DNA from: Allolobophora icterica
Lineage: Eukaryota; Annelida; Clitellata; Crassiclitellata; Lumbricidae
Direction: 5' to 3'
Assembly (NCBI GenBank): GCA_963556255.1
Contig: OY744606.1
Span: forward strand, 81,085,729 to 81,149,728
DNA length: 64,000 nt
The notes under the pieces are model-generated. The model was not told the DNA's origin, did no database searches, and worked only from the letters and a program-made list of their open reading frames with translations. The position numbers and the translations under genes were made by a program. This document shows positions 12,850-22,402 of this stretch, one piece after another (the stretch's first letter is position 1; every line of letters starts with the position of its first letter).

Positions 12850-13787
12850 CGTTGTATTAGTCAACTTAAACTATTAAAATACAAATTAATACAAAAATAA
12901 GCTTTATTTTGTAGTTTCTCAGTGTAAAAATTAAACTAAAACCGCCGCCAAACCATGTTTAAACCAACGACCAATCACAGCGAGTCGGCCATTAAACGTT
13001 TGACCAATCAGAGTGAGAGTTCGTGCAACAGGTGGCACCAGAGTGCGATTTCTTATGTTGCTCGATAGCTTTAATGTTCAAGTTTTTTAAAATTTCTAGC
13101 CAGCTGGTTCACTGGTATTCTCTTTTCAGTTGTTCCTGAAAGTCTAAGAATATTATTTGGCAAGAATTATCAGATTTACTTCTCCGAGTAAACGCCTTAC
13201 AACATTACCAGCGCTTCGAGCAAAATACTTAATTCTTGGGCAGCGTTCATACTTGTGATATTACAATATCAGAAGTATGTTCTCTCACTTTACTGTTTGT
13301 TGTTTACAACCATGATTTCCATTCTATCCTGTTTAGTTTCACGGCCGCACAGCTTTTGGTCTGCAAAAACACACTGTTATTTGTAAACGTGAAACAGATT
13401 AAGAACCCAGAGGCAATGTAGAGAAATATTCGGACAAAGCAGCTATGCAACTAGCTTGTGTCGATTCTGTCGAATGAAAATGTTCTGTAGAATTAATTAT
13501 AATGCTTTGTTATCAGTCAAGCGCATATGTCTCGCCGATAGATGTCGCCTAAATCATGGCTCTCAAGGAATATATCGTCTGTGAAAATCATACACTCGAT
13601 CAGCGGCTTCCGTCATAAACATTGACCTCTGAATTAATCATAACAACAACAATACGTAGAACAACAACAAAGAAGGCGAATCATAAAAGAAGGGCGGGAC
13701 AGCAACTACTAAAGAACAACGACGACTCGGGCGGGTGACAGAAGTTGCGACGCAGTTGGGATATGATAATCTTGGAGTCGATTAAGA
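12850..13787. other. Intergenic stretch between divergent KIF23 and RNF11
   Basis: About 0.94 kb between the two start codons. It holds the KIF23 promoter motifs at 12945-13008 and the presumed RNF11 5' UTR on the right. Nothing else is recognised. Confidence 0.6.
12945..13008 (-). promoter_or_regulatory. Cell-cycle type promoter of KIF23: paired CCAAT boxes, CHR-like and E2F-like sites
   Basis: On the minus strand, ATTGG (inverted CCAAT) occurs at 13008-13004 and again at 12975-12971, exactly 33 bp apart. TTTAAA (a variant of the CHR element TTTGAA) follows at 12963-12958, and TTTGGCGG (E2F/CDE-like) at 12952-12945. The KIF23 start codon is about 100 bp further on. Known: vertebrate G2/M genes commonly have NF-Y CCAAT boxes 31-33 bp apart plus a CHR bound by DREAM/B-MYB. 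Inferred: the same logic drives this kinesin. The start site itself is not visible. Confidence 0.6.
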
Positions 13788-16594
13788 ATGGGATGTAACT
13801 GTTTTAAAGCGTCTACTCCGGACGATATATCTCTGCTTAGGGGAATAGACCCCTCGGCTGAAGTCAGCGAGTCTTCGGGCCACGTCGATCTCCCCCCACC
13901 TCCACCGTATGTCCAACACGACAGGGTATGAACCCCACATAATCTAATATCAGTCGAATCATTTGTTTCAGTGTGGTCAATCTAACAATAGTCTGATGAA
14001 AGTTAAAGTTATACGCAGTCGTCTGAATTCAGATAAAAAAAGAACGTAATAATGGTCTGGTAAATCGTAGAAATAGTACGAATGAAACTTCGGACATGTT
14101 TTTGGCTGTATCTGTGAATGTGCGTGGCATGTTTAAGAATGGGAGTAGAGTGCTCAGTCGTTTAAACAACCCTGGAGTTTTCTGTCTTGTGACAGATTGT
14201 GCTTGCAATCAGATAAGGGTGAATCTGTGATGCAAGCATATGATGTATACATGACTCTTTTAGGCCAAATTCAACCAGACAAGAAGCCAAGTCATTTCTT
14301 GATTACATCCACTGTGGAACATTCTTCCATTTCCAATGCAACTGAAATACATGTCGTAGGTGGAAGTTGAGGCAGATCTGGGTGCATGGAGCCTGACATT
14401 GCAGTTTAGAAGCCAGGTGGAAGAACAAGGAGCGGATGTGCAAGAGGTAGATCCGATGGGAGGGGGTCACCCCAGCTTCTGCCCTCCCCTAAGCTGAGAT
14501 GGGAGGAACAATGGTGGGAATGTATCTTCCAATGGGCAAGAGTGTTGCTGTTTACTGTTGTAGAACTCGTCTTTTTTCATATCATGAGCCCATCTGGGAG
14601 GTTATTTCCAGGGCATGTTTTAAGGAAAATTTATCACTGCACATGGCCAGCGCCAGAGCACATAAAAATCATAGATAATTATGAATTACAATTCTTTTCA
14701 TGCACAAAGAGCGGTTAACAGCCTTTCATCACTGCACATTTTGTGTATCATTGCACGTTAAAACAACTTATTTCACTTGAGGCACTCCATGGATTTACCT
14801 ATCCAATTCAAAACACTGTAAAAATTTTCATTCAACTAGTTGTGGGGTGCATGGTGGTATATTGCTTTGTAAAGGCCTGGTAATGTAATGTAATTGTAGT
14901 TGAGCATTTATAAAAGCGCCATTCGACGATTCAGAGGTGCTCCTGACCCAATTCAGTGCTATCACTAACAAATAAAATTGACTTCAGGTGTTTCTGGAAG
15001 AGAGGAAGAGAAAGACTGAGAAGCTGAAGTCAGAGTTCCTGCAGAAGACGGTTAAACTCCTGTGGAAGATGATTGCTTTTCTTTTATAATAATGCGAGTC
15101 AAACTCGACTTTTTATGCTGTTCTCCTAATCATTATCATAAACTAAATTTCCAGAGAGTTACTCAAAAGCTTTGCAATGAACAACAGCTTGACTTCTGTT
15201 TTCAGCTGAATTATATCAGATCTTGACCTGACTTCTCTAATCAACTTTGACTATAGTTTTCCTTGAAGTATCCATTGATTGTTGCCTTATCCATTGTGCT
15301 AACGGGACTATAGGGGAATGGTAACCAACTGGCTTGTAAAGCAGAGGGTATGGATTTGAGCGTCATCCTCGGAGACGGTTACTGTGTGAGGACCTTGTAT
15401 GAGTTCTTCGTACACAACTGCTGTACACTTAAGATTTTCTGACCTTGCTCGCATAATTAATGCAATATAATTATAGTGATAATGGAAATCAATTGATTTG
15501 ATTATACTGATCAGCACTCGTATTAATGTTATGTGGTTAGTTTACGTCATTGTATTTGTTACAGAGGTTACATTTGGGCATGGACATAAGTCAACCGGTC
15601 CTACAGTTGTCTGAGGACGAACAGATAAAGATCGCAAAACGGATCGGTCTAATCAACCACCTGCCGTGGGGCATCTACGAGGGCACCAAGAAAGTACGAG
15701 AGTAAGCAGGAAACAACTCACTTCCTATGTATTGTATCAGGAATATATATAGCACCACATCAGGAAAAGTTCTTAATGTTTTTTGACCTGGTTAATGCGC
15801 AGTGTAATGCGAAGAAATGGGAGATCTATTTATATAGCACCCTTGACACCTCACATGGTCTACGGTTGTGAGGAGAGCGACGTTGTTAGATAAGATGTGA
15901 CTGGAAACTCTGTAAGCCAATGGCAATCTCTTACGGTCCACTTCCAAACTCTCTCTCCTATCTTCTATAGTCATTTCATTGTGCTCCTTCTTCAGACAAT
16001 GTCACTGCTCTTCCTCTTCCCACTGCTTTTCCCTTCTGTCGTTCCTGTTGAAAACCACGTTTTTCTATCCCATCCTTTGCTAATGCTCCCACTTACGACT
16101 GCCCGCCCTCCTCTCCTTAATATGCATTTTCCATAAATTCAACCCACTACTAAAATAAAATCTCTGCCAGATAAACTAAACTCACCCTTTACCAACTTCG
16201 TTTCCAAAACGCTATGTACCTGTAAACTTGTAGTGCACACCTGAAGAAAAACTATCTTTCATAACCATTTTACCCTGGCTTCTGGTTCCTGGCTTCTGGT
16301 TCCTCGGACTTGGTATGATAACGGCGCTACAGTCATTTGGTAAGAGTCTCTCTCGATTGTGTGTTTTCAATTATGGTAAAACTCTTGTCAAAGCGACATC
16401 TGGTGTTCATTTGTAGATGTGCCATCTGCATGGGCGAGTTCGTTGTCGGCGATAAAGTACGGTACCTGCCTTGTGTACATACTTACCATTGCGAGTGCAT
16501 CGACGACTGGCTCATGCGCTCGCTCACCTGTCCGTCCTGCATGGAACCAGTGGACTCAGCGCTCCTCACGAGTTACGATGTAAACAATTACTAA
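13788..16594 (+). CDS. RNF11: RING finger protein 11, membrane-anchored RING-H2 ubiquitin ligase adaptor
   Basis: Small RING-H2 protein that binds NEDD4-family HECT ligases and the A20 complex and acts on endosomal membranes. Three exons: 13788-13925, 15565-15701 and 16417-16594, joined in phases 0 and 2, giving 150 residues (human 154). Seen: Gly2 for myristoylation with nearby Cys3 and Cys5 for palmitoylation; the conserved TPDDISLL; a PPPPPY stretch (36-41) whose PPPY is the PY motif for WW domains; the SEDEQIKIAKRIGLI helix; and a complete C3H2C3 RING with ligands C93, C96, C111, H113, H116, C119, C130 and C133, followed by CMEPVDSALL as in vertebrate RNF11. Donors are GTATGA and GTAAGC; stop is TAA. 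It stands head-to-head with KIF23, with about 0.94 kb between the two start codons, so the intergenic stretch may serve both. The first intron holds SINE and LINE-tail debris. Confidence 0.96.
14860..14980 (+). mobile_element. LINE/SINE tail fragment in RNF11 intron 1
   Basis: GTAATTGTAGTTGAGCATTT, then AAAGCGCCATTCGACGATTC and AGAGGTGCTC. The same tail recurs at 60965-61040 in near-identical form. Confidence 0.5.
15300..15500 (+). mobile_element. tRNA-derived SINE (second family) in RNF11 intron 1
   Basis: GGGGAATGGTAACCAACTGG followed by GGATTTGAGCG mimics A and B boxes. TTACTGTGTGAGGACCTTG and the following ACAACTGCTGTACA match the copy at 2440-2650. Confidence 0.55.
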
Positions 16595-16936
16595 CCGTCT
16601 GTTACGATCATGTGTAACAGTTTTACAGGATTGTAGACACGAAGATATCTTGTAGGTTTTTGAGATCAAGGACTAGTAGCTAAGGTAATCGGAAGTACAG
16701 ACGTGCTGTGCTTATCGATTCGGTACTTGGCGGTACTTATCGTTTTGGTACTTGCTATACCGAAGACGGTGTGCCGACGCTTTGTGATTATTGAACGTGT
16801 AACGTAGATGGTTAGTTTTATCGCTTTGAAAATACCGATAAATCTGTGATTGCCGATACAGTGAGACATTAAATGTCTGTGTTAAACATTAAGCTTTGCA
16901 TTAAATGTTAAAGCTTTGCCAAAGCACACATCATGG

Positions 16937-16990
16937 CAGGGATAGCCAACTCGTGGGCCTCATGCGGCCTGAAAAGGTTGGCCACCCCTG
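16937..16990. mobile_element. Minimal hAT element (54 bp)
   Basis: Left end CAGGGATAGCCAAC, right end GTTGGCCACCCCTG, inverted. Flanking 8-mers CATCATGG and CGTTATGG agree at 6 of 8 positions, as expected for an aged hAT target duplication. Confidence 0.55.
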
Positions 16991-16998
16991 CGTTATGG

Positions 16999-18099
16999 AG
17001 ACATCTCTGCTATATTGAAGATTTGGAGAGAGAAGTCACAGATATGATTACTTGTAGAAAAAGTGTGCTGAGGTTAATCAAAGCTTTAACTTAATACAGG
17101 CTTAATGCTTTGGACGGTGTGCTCTCTCTGGTAGCATTGCTCCATTTGTTAATGGACGTTTGCCATAGGCAGGCTCTACAGTATCTCTGTTCACATAGCG
17201 AGGTTTCACTGTATCTCCGTGACAATAACATGTCGATAGTCGACGCGTAGACTGAGTTGCCTTTTCAAAATGGAATCACTTGACTGTAAGGTCGATAATT
17301 GTTGAATGAGTTGTAATTGCACAAGTGTCTGTCTAAATTAATTGTTGTTTGTTTAAGGCCTATTGCCGTTTTAATGTGCTTGTTTTTCTTCCGTAAGAAA
17401 TGTGTTTGAACCAATTAGTGCTTATTTGGCTTTTATTCCGAGCAATTGTAATTGTAATTGGACATTTATGTGGCACAGGTCAAAGATCAAATGATGTAGA
17501 ATCGTTCTCCGTGCTAACGTATGTGGTGTTAAACGGGTGTAGCCTGGGTTTAGAAAGTGCAGGGTACCAAATTTTACATTGTTTGCCATTGATAACTAAT
17601 TGCGATGGCGGCATTTATATTCAATGCCTAACAATAACAACAGCAATAGTATTGGTAATAACAATAAAGATTACGATGGTGATGACGATGCTCTGTGATT
17701 TTTTTAGTCTTGAGGGCTCAAATGAAAACTTTCCTGCAAGAAAATAACAATGGGCTTTGTTTATTTTGGGCATGAAAAGTGGGGGTTATGATACCCTCCA
17801 GTCTAACAATAACAACAACAATAGTATTGGTAAACTTGTGTATGTGGTGTTAAATGTCATTAAGGTTTAGACAAGAGTTAGCAATTTACACCAGAGAGCA
17901 AAACTGATAAGTGGATTGTTGAGCTTTCTGGCTGTTTGGTTAGCAATGGGTGTTTTAGTGACTAGTTTGCCACTGAACTTGGTTTACTGTAACTTCTTGT
18001 GCACCGTTCCATAATGCAAAGGGTTACGTTGAATGTACGTATAAAAGAGCAATTGATTTGGGATGTTTATTGAGCATCTTTTTTGAAAATATCAGAAAC
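16999..18099. other. Intergenic, presumed RNF11 3' UTR and spacer
   Basis: AT-rich with short AAC/AAT runs (17630-17680 and 17800-17830) and an AATAAA near 17663 that might serve RNF11. No gene seen. Confidence 0.4.
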
Positions 18100-18107
18100 G
18101 TTGTCAT

Positions 18108-18527
18108 TAGGGGTCAGTCGGGTAGACATTTTCTACCGAGTACCGGATCCGAGTATTTGGATGTACTATTTGCCGGATCCGGGTACGAACCGAGTACCAT
18201 TTGTTCCAAATGCAAAGCTTCACATTTTCATGTAGTGAAAAATTAATCATTAATTTAATTACTTTATTTAAATTTTTTAATATATTTTACTATTGTATAT
18301 TGTGATTTCTGGCAAATCATAAATGATACAAAGTTTCACAAACAATGAATTACACTTTATTATATCATTTATATGTGTAAGTTTATTGAATAAGTTAAAA
18401 AAAATTATTGACAACTATTTGCTATTTGCGTGTCCAGTATTTGCTGAGGCGAATACTTCCGAATAGTGCCGAAAAACGGGATATTCGGCCGAGGCAAATG
18501 TCCGAGGCGATTTCCGGCTGATCCCTA
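18108..18527. mobile_element. Non-autonomous hAT element with exact 8-bp target duplication
   Basis: Left end TAGGGGTCAGTCGG; right end CCGGCTGATCCCTA. Perfect duplication GTTGTCAT at 18100-18107 and 18528-18535. About 420 bp with an AT-rich middle and no coding remains. Confidence 0.8.
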
Positions 18528-18535
18528 GTTGTCAT

Positions 18536-20185
18536 AATCAAAACTTCTGCTTTGGAACCAGTGTACTCACTGGTGCTTGGTTGAAGTAAGGTTGATGGGG
18601 CTGGTGGGGTAAGGTTCAGTTCAGAGTGTACATCTAACAGTTGTCCAGGTTCAAAGTTATGAGGTTAAGTCCTGCTTTCATCTAGTGTTTCGTTCATTCA
18701 TTCATTCATTCATTCTCAGCAGCCTCAATCTTTCTCTTCTTCTGTTCCGAAAACACCATTTTATTTGTTAGTGATAGCACTGACTTGGGATGGAAGCACC
18801 TCAGTATCAAGTGGCACTTTTATAAATGTCCGATTGCAATAGCAATGTACGTAGCATTTATCCTAGGGACTGAGGCTCAGAGACACATTTTGCCCCTTGT
18901 GGCTGGATTTTGTTTGGCCTGTCTCAGAGAAGGTCATGGTTTTCAAGAACCTGTCAGCAGAATTTCCAGTGTTCTTTTACATTGCAATAAAAGTCACGAA
19001 ACGAGATTTGTGTTAGCTGCTTGCTTGTTGAAGTCTTTTTGAGAGTTATTATGCCATTAACGATGATCATCTTGACTGATATCAAATTCGTATTTTGTGA
19101 TTTTATTCTTTTTATCATTCTTATAGAAATCTGTTTAGGAATACATGTATATGGATTTGATTTAAAAAACACAGTGCCTGATCGTGCAAATTAATCATTA
19201 CTGGGCCACCTTGAGATAGTTTTCAGACTGTCTACGAAATCGTTTTAAAAAGTTTGAGACATCACAGGTGGTAATCCAGCAGTTGCTACCTGTGAAGTAA
19301 TGCCTCTACTTAACAAGTCTTGTATAATATAAACTGTGATTTCAAATGCATGGAGGTGAAATCACTCGTGGGAATTGAAACCCCATGCCTTGGACAAAGT
19401 GCTCGTTATTTATGCTGCTTTCGTTGTCAGCTTTGAATGTCGAGCAGCAGCTGTTAAAACGCCATAAAGGCAATATAGAATGGATATCAAACAGATATAA
19501 GATGGTATAAAGCAGAGAATTATTCTGGAGTCCAGTCTGCTGGTTTTGTTTGCGTTTTCGGTCGAAGATTGTTCCAGAATCCAGAGTGATGGCCCAGCGC
19601 ATGAATTTGAATAATCTTTCTAATGCAATCTGCTGACTTGTATAGCGCTCTAGGAATTAATCAATGGTCACTTCAAGTGCAATTGTGCTCGAGAATTGTA
19701 TTTGTAGGCAATTTGCAAATGACCAATGAGTTGAAAGTTGTTCTTATGTTAAGCACCTTTATCTGTAAGATTCCTTGATGGTTTTTATCTGCTTCTTAAG
19801 GATGTTGAGTTAAGTGTGAAGCTGACGCTGACAATCATCGTCTAATAATGTGACATTAAACTTTGACTGTTGTCCAGTAATGGGACAACATTAAACAGAC
19901 ATCTTGTCCAATCCAGTCATCTTTGACAACGTGTATTAGACTCCATGTGAACCCATTGAAGACTGAAATTGTACCACTGGGCACTCCACAGCAGTGGAAG
20001 AAGTTTCGGTGGCTTAAGTCTTTGAAACTGGGCGACTGACTGGATGAGTTTGCTGCTTGTAACTTGGACGATGTTTTTTTTTATTATACTAAATGTCTCT
20101 TGCTGACTGTGTAAATAGCTTTTGTAAGTCATCATAAATATCTCATTTGTGATATTCCTTGAATTAGGCGTTGTGTTCCCTTGTC
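18536..20185. other. Intergenic, nothing recognised
   Basis: Short unrelated open frames only; a small (TTCA)n stretch near 18692. No domain, RNA gene or transposon end seen. Confidence 0.5.
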
Positions 20186-20189
20186 TTCA

Positions 20190-20342
20190 AGGATATATCT
20201 GACAGATGTATTGCTATCTCTGGCAGATGTATTGATATATCTGACAGATGTATTGATATCTCTGGCAGATGTATTGATATATCTGGCAGATGTACTGATA
20301 TATCTGGCAGATGTATTGGTATCTCTGGCAGATGTATTGATC
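20190..20342. repeat. 21-bp tandem repeat, about 7 copies
   Basis: The unit GATGTATTGATATCTCTGGCA is a multiple of three, so all reading frames stay open and give repetitive peptides; these are not taken as genes. Confidence 0.9.
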
Positions 20343-20479
20343 TCCAATGCCTTGATACTATTACTTCTGGTTGGCTTCACAAAGTCAAACATGTTGAAGC
20401 TACAGAGTTCAGAACTTTCTGGCTAGAGCTATTGCTAACACGTCAAAAATAATTACGAACATGTGAGTTTTATGTTCAT

Positions 20480-20945
20480 AATCATTTTTGTGTTTAAACC
20501 TGTGCATTGGCTTCCTGTTCAGCAAAGAATTAGTTTCAAATTGGGGCTCATCGTTTATAAAACTTTGAATTCTTGCCAGCCACAATACTTAAAATCGGTT
20601 CTTACTCCCCATACTTATCAGTATTCAACTACGTCATCCAATTATCTTTGGTCATACCTAAATCAAGAACTGTTCCTGGTGAACAAGCTTTTTCGATTAC
20701 TGCACATACTTTTTTGAACTCTGTGTTTGTGTGTCTGTGTGCTCTCCTCAGTCTTTTGTGTCACTTCGTTCTCAAAACTGGACCTCTTTCAAATTGCTTA
20801 TCCACCATCGGCTGCCTCTCTCTGTTTTATGGACTGATCTTCTGGATACTGACCTCATTACGGCTTGGTTTTGGTGTGCCATCGGTTGATGCCTTGTGCA
20901 TCAGATACCGGCACAATAGAAGTTACTAATTACAATTACTAACTA
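20480..20945 (+). mobile_element. LINE 3' end with tail
   Basis: Frames contain HWLPVQQRISFKLGLIVYK and later VPGEQAFSITAHTF, the classic last segment of CR1/L2-like ORF2. A tail follows with TGTGCCATCGGTTGATGCC, CACCGGCACAATAGAAGTTA-like sequence and repeated TAATTACAATTAC. The same tail recurs near 27180, 36610, 51530 and 53090. Confidence 0.75.
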
Positions 20946-21655
20946 ATGATAATCGGATTAGACAGTTTTACATCAATTGATCCTCTGGGATTCCAACCTT
21001 AAAAGCAGAGGTGAAATACTATTATTATTAAATGAAGATTTATTAAGTGCAAGTTAATGTAGCTAAATACACCGTGAGATGCACTGTATTTCATTAAATG
21101 TCTTGTCAAAGGCTTTTGGAAGGCAAGGTCCTTAAACTGGGCTAGATGAAAAGTCGTCACACATACACACGCACATCACTTTCAGATCCACCATCTGTTG
21201 TCTCGATCCTTCAATGGGTGGGATTTTGATCGAAATAGATTTGTTTCATTTCATGTGCATTTCATCATTTTCTACATACTTTGTTCCACCATTTTCTTTT
21301 ACCCATCAGTCCTTCCTTTACCAATCATATAACTCACTACAAAGTTTACAGTTACACATCATTTGAAACATAGGAAGTGAAATGAGATTATATTTAAAAC
21401 TGTGTTTATAACAGACGTTTAATAAACAAGAGTTCTTGTGCCTATAAAATTCTGTTTAAATATCCGATTGTAGTACATAATTCTCGAAATCAATCGCAGT
21501 GACAAGCGAATTCAGTTAAAATCACAAATAGACAATGAAAGTTTACAAAATGTCACCTATGCACTAGATTAAATTACCAGTCATTGTTCAAGTTCTCAGT
21601 TAGCTATGCAGGAATCCTCACTTTCACATTTGACCAACTGGTTTATTTAAACATA
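20946..21655. other. Intergenic, nothing recognised
   Basis: AT-rich; only short open frames without recognisable similarity. Confidence 0.4.
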
Positions 21656-21659
21656 CTTT

Positions 21660-21960
21660 ACATCTACAGTAGTTTAGTGGTTAGTGTGCTGGACTGTCAA
21701 CCGAGAGGTCGGAGGTTCAAATCCCTGCCAGGGCAGAAATTTTGTTCAAAATTTCTTCTTCACCTGCGCCCTCTGCCAACTCGGCTATAATGAGTACACT
21801 GACCATATATATACTGTTGGTGGGAAGATCCGATGGCAATGGAGAGGACTGGCCACCCACCATCGCCTCTGATTAGCGCACATTGTGAGAGGCGCTTTAT
21901 AGATGTTTAGATACAATACAATTAGATACAATATAAGCCAAGGCTGAGAAAATGATGTTG
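21660..21960 (+). mobile_element. tRNA-derived SINE, best-preserved copy
   Basis: A box TAGTTTAGTGG and B box GGTTCAAATCC stand 33 bp apart (start to start), as in a tRNA promoter. They are followed by an unrelated body and an AGAGGCGCTTTATAGATG tail with repeats of AGATACAATA. The head cannot fold into a full tRNA cloverleaf. Confidence 0.75.
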
Positions 21961-22402
21961 TTAACACGTCATACTCATGGCTAACCCCTTGGTGTTAGCT
22001 CTTCTCTCCTTAAACACAAAGTAAAGCTTCTGGTGACTCAAGACATAAATTGAAGCTCTGAGAATCTGCTTATTGGGAACACAGAGCCGTCTCTTTGACA
22101 TTAAACACCCTCAACAACAACACGTAAAAAACTCCATGAGAACAAAACATCCTCTTTGAACGGGTGCTGCATAAAAATTACCATAAATACAACTCAAAGG
22201 ATGCGCTTTAGACCAGAAACAATCATTTCTAAATCAATGATTTTCTCTAATAATTTCAGCCTGTAAAACGGGTCGTTGCAAATAACCTTACCTAAAAGAC
22301 CCCTATTTCAAATATAACTCTAAAAAAAACTAGGCATGTACAGTATAAGCATAAAAACTTTGTTACACAAGTGAAACTTGGTTTCGTAAACCCGTTCGTA
22401 CT

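Noticed and set aside
15792..16136. Open frames in RNF11 intron 2
   Set aside because: Exon 2 to exon 3 splicing (15701 to 16417) gives a complete RNF11; these frames have no similarity to anything recognised.
20132..20452. Overlapping open frames on both strands with repeats such as ADVLIYL or NTSARDI
   Set aside because: They arise from a 21-bp tandem repeat that keeps all frames open; no start, splice or homology support.
21665..21745. Possible functional tRNA gene with A and B boxes
   Set aside because: Does not fold into a cloverleaf, lacks a proper acceptor stem, and continues into a SINE body shared with other copies.
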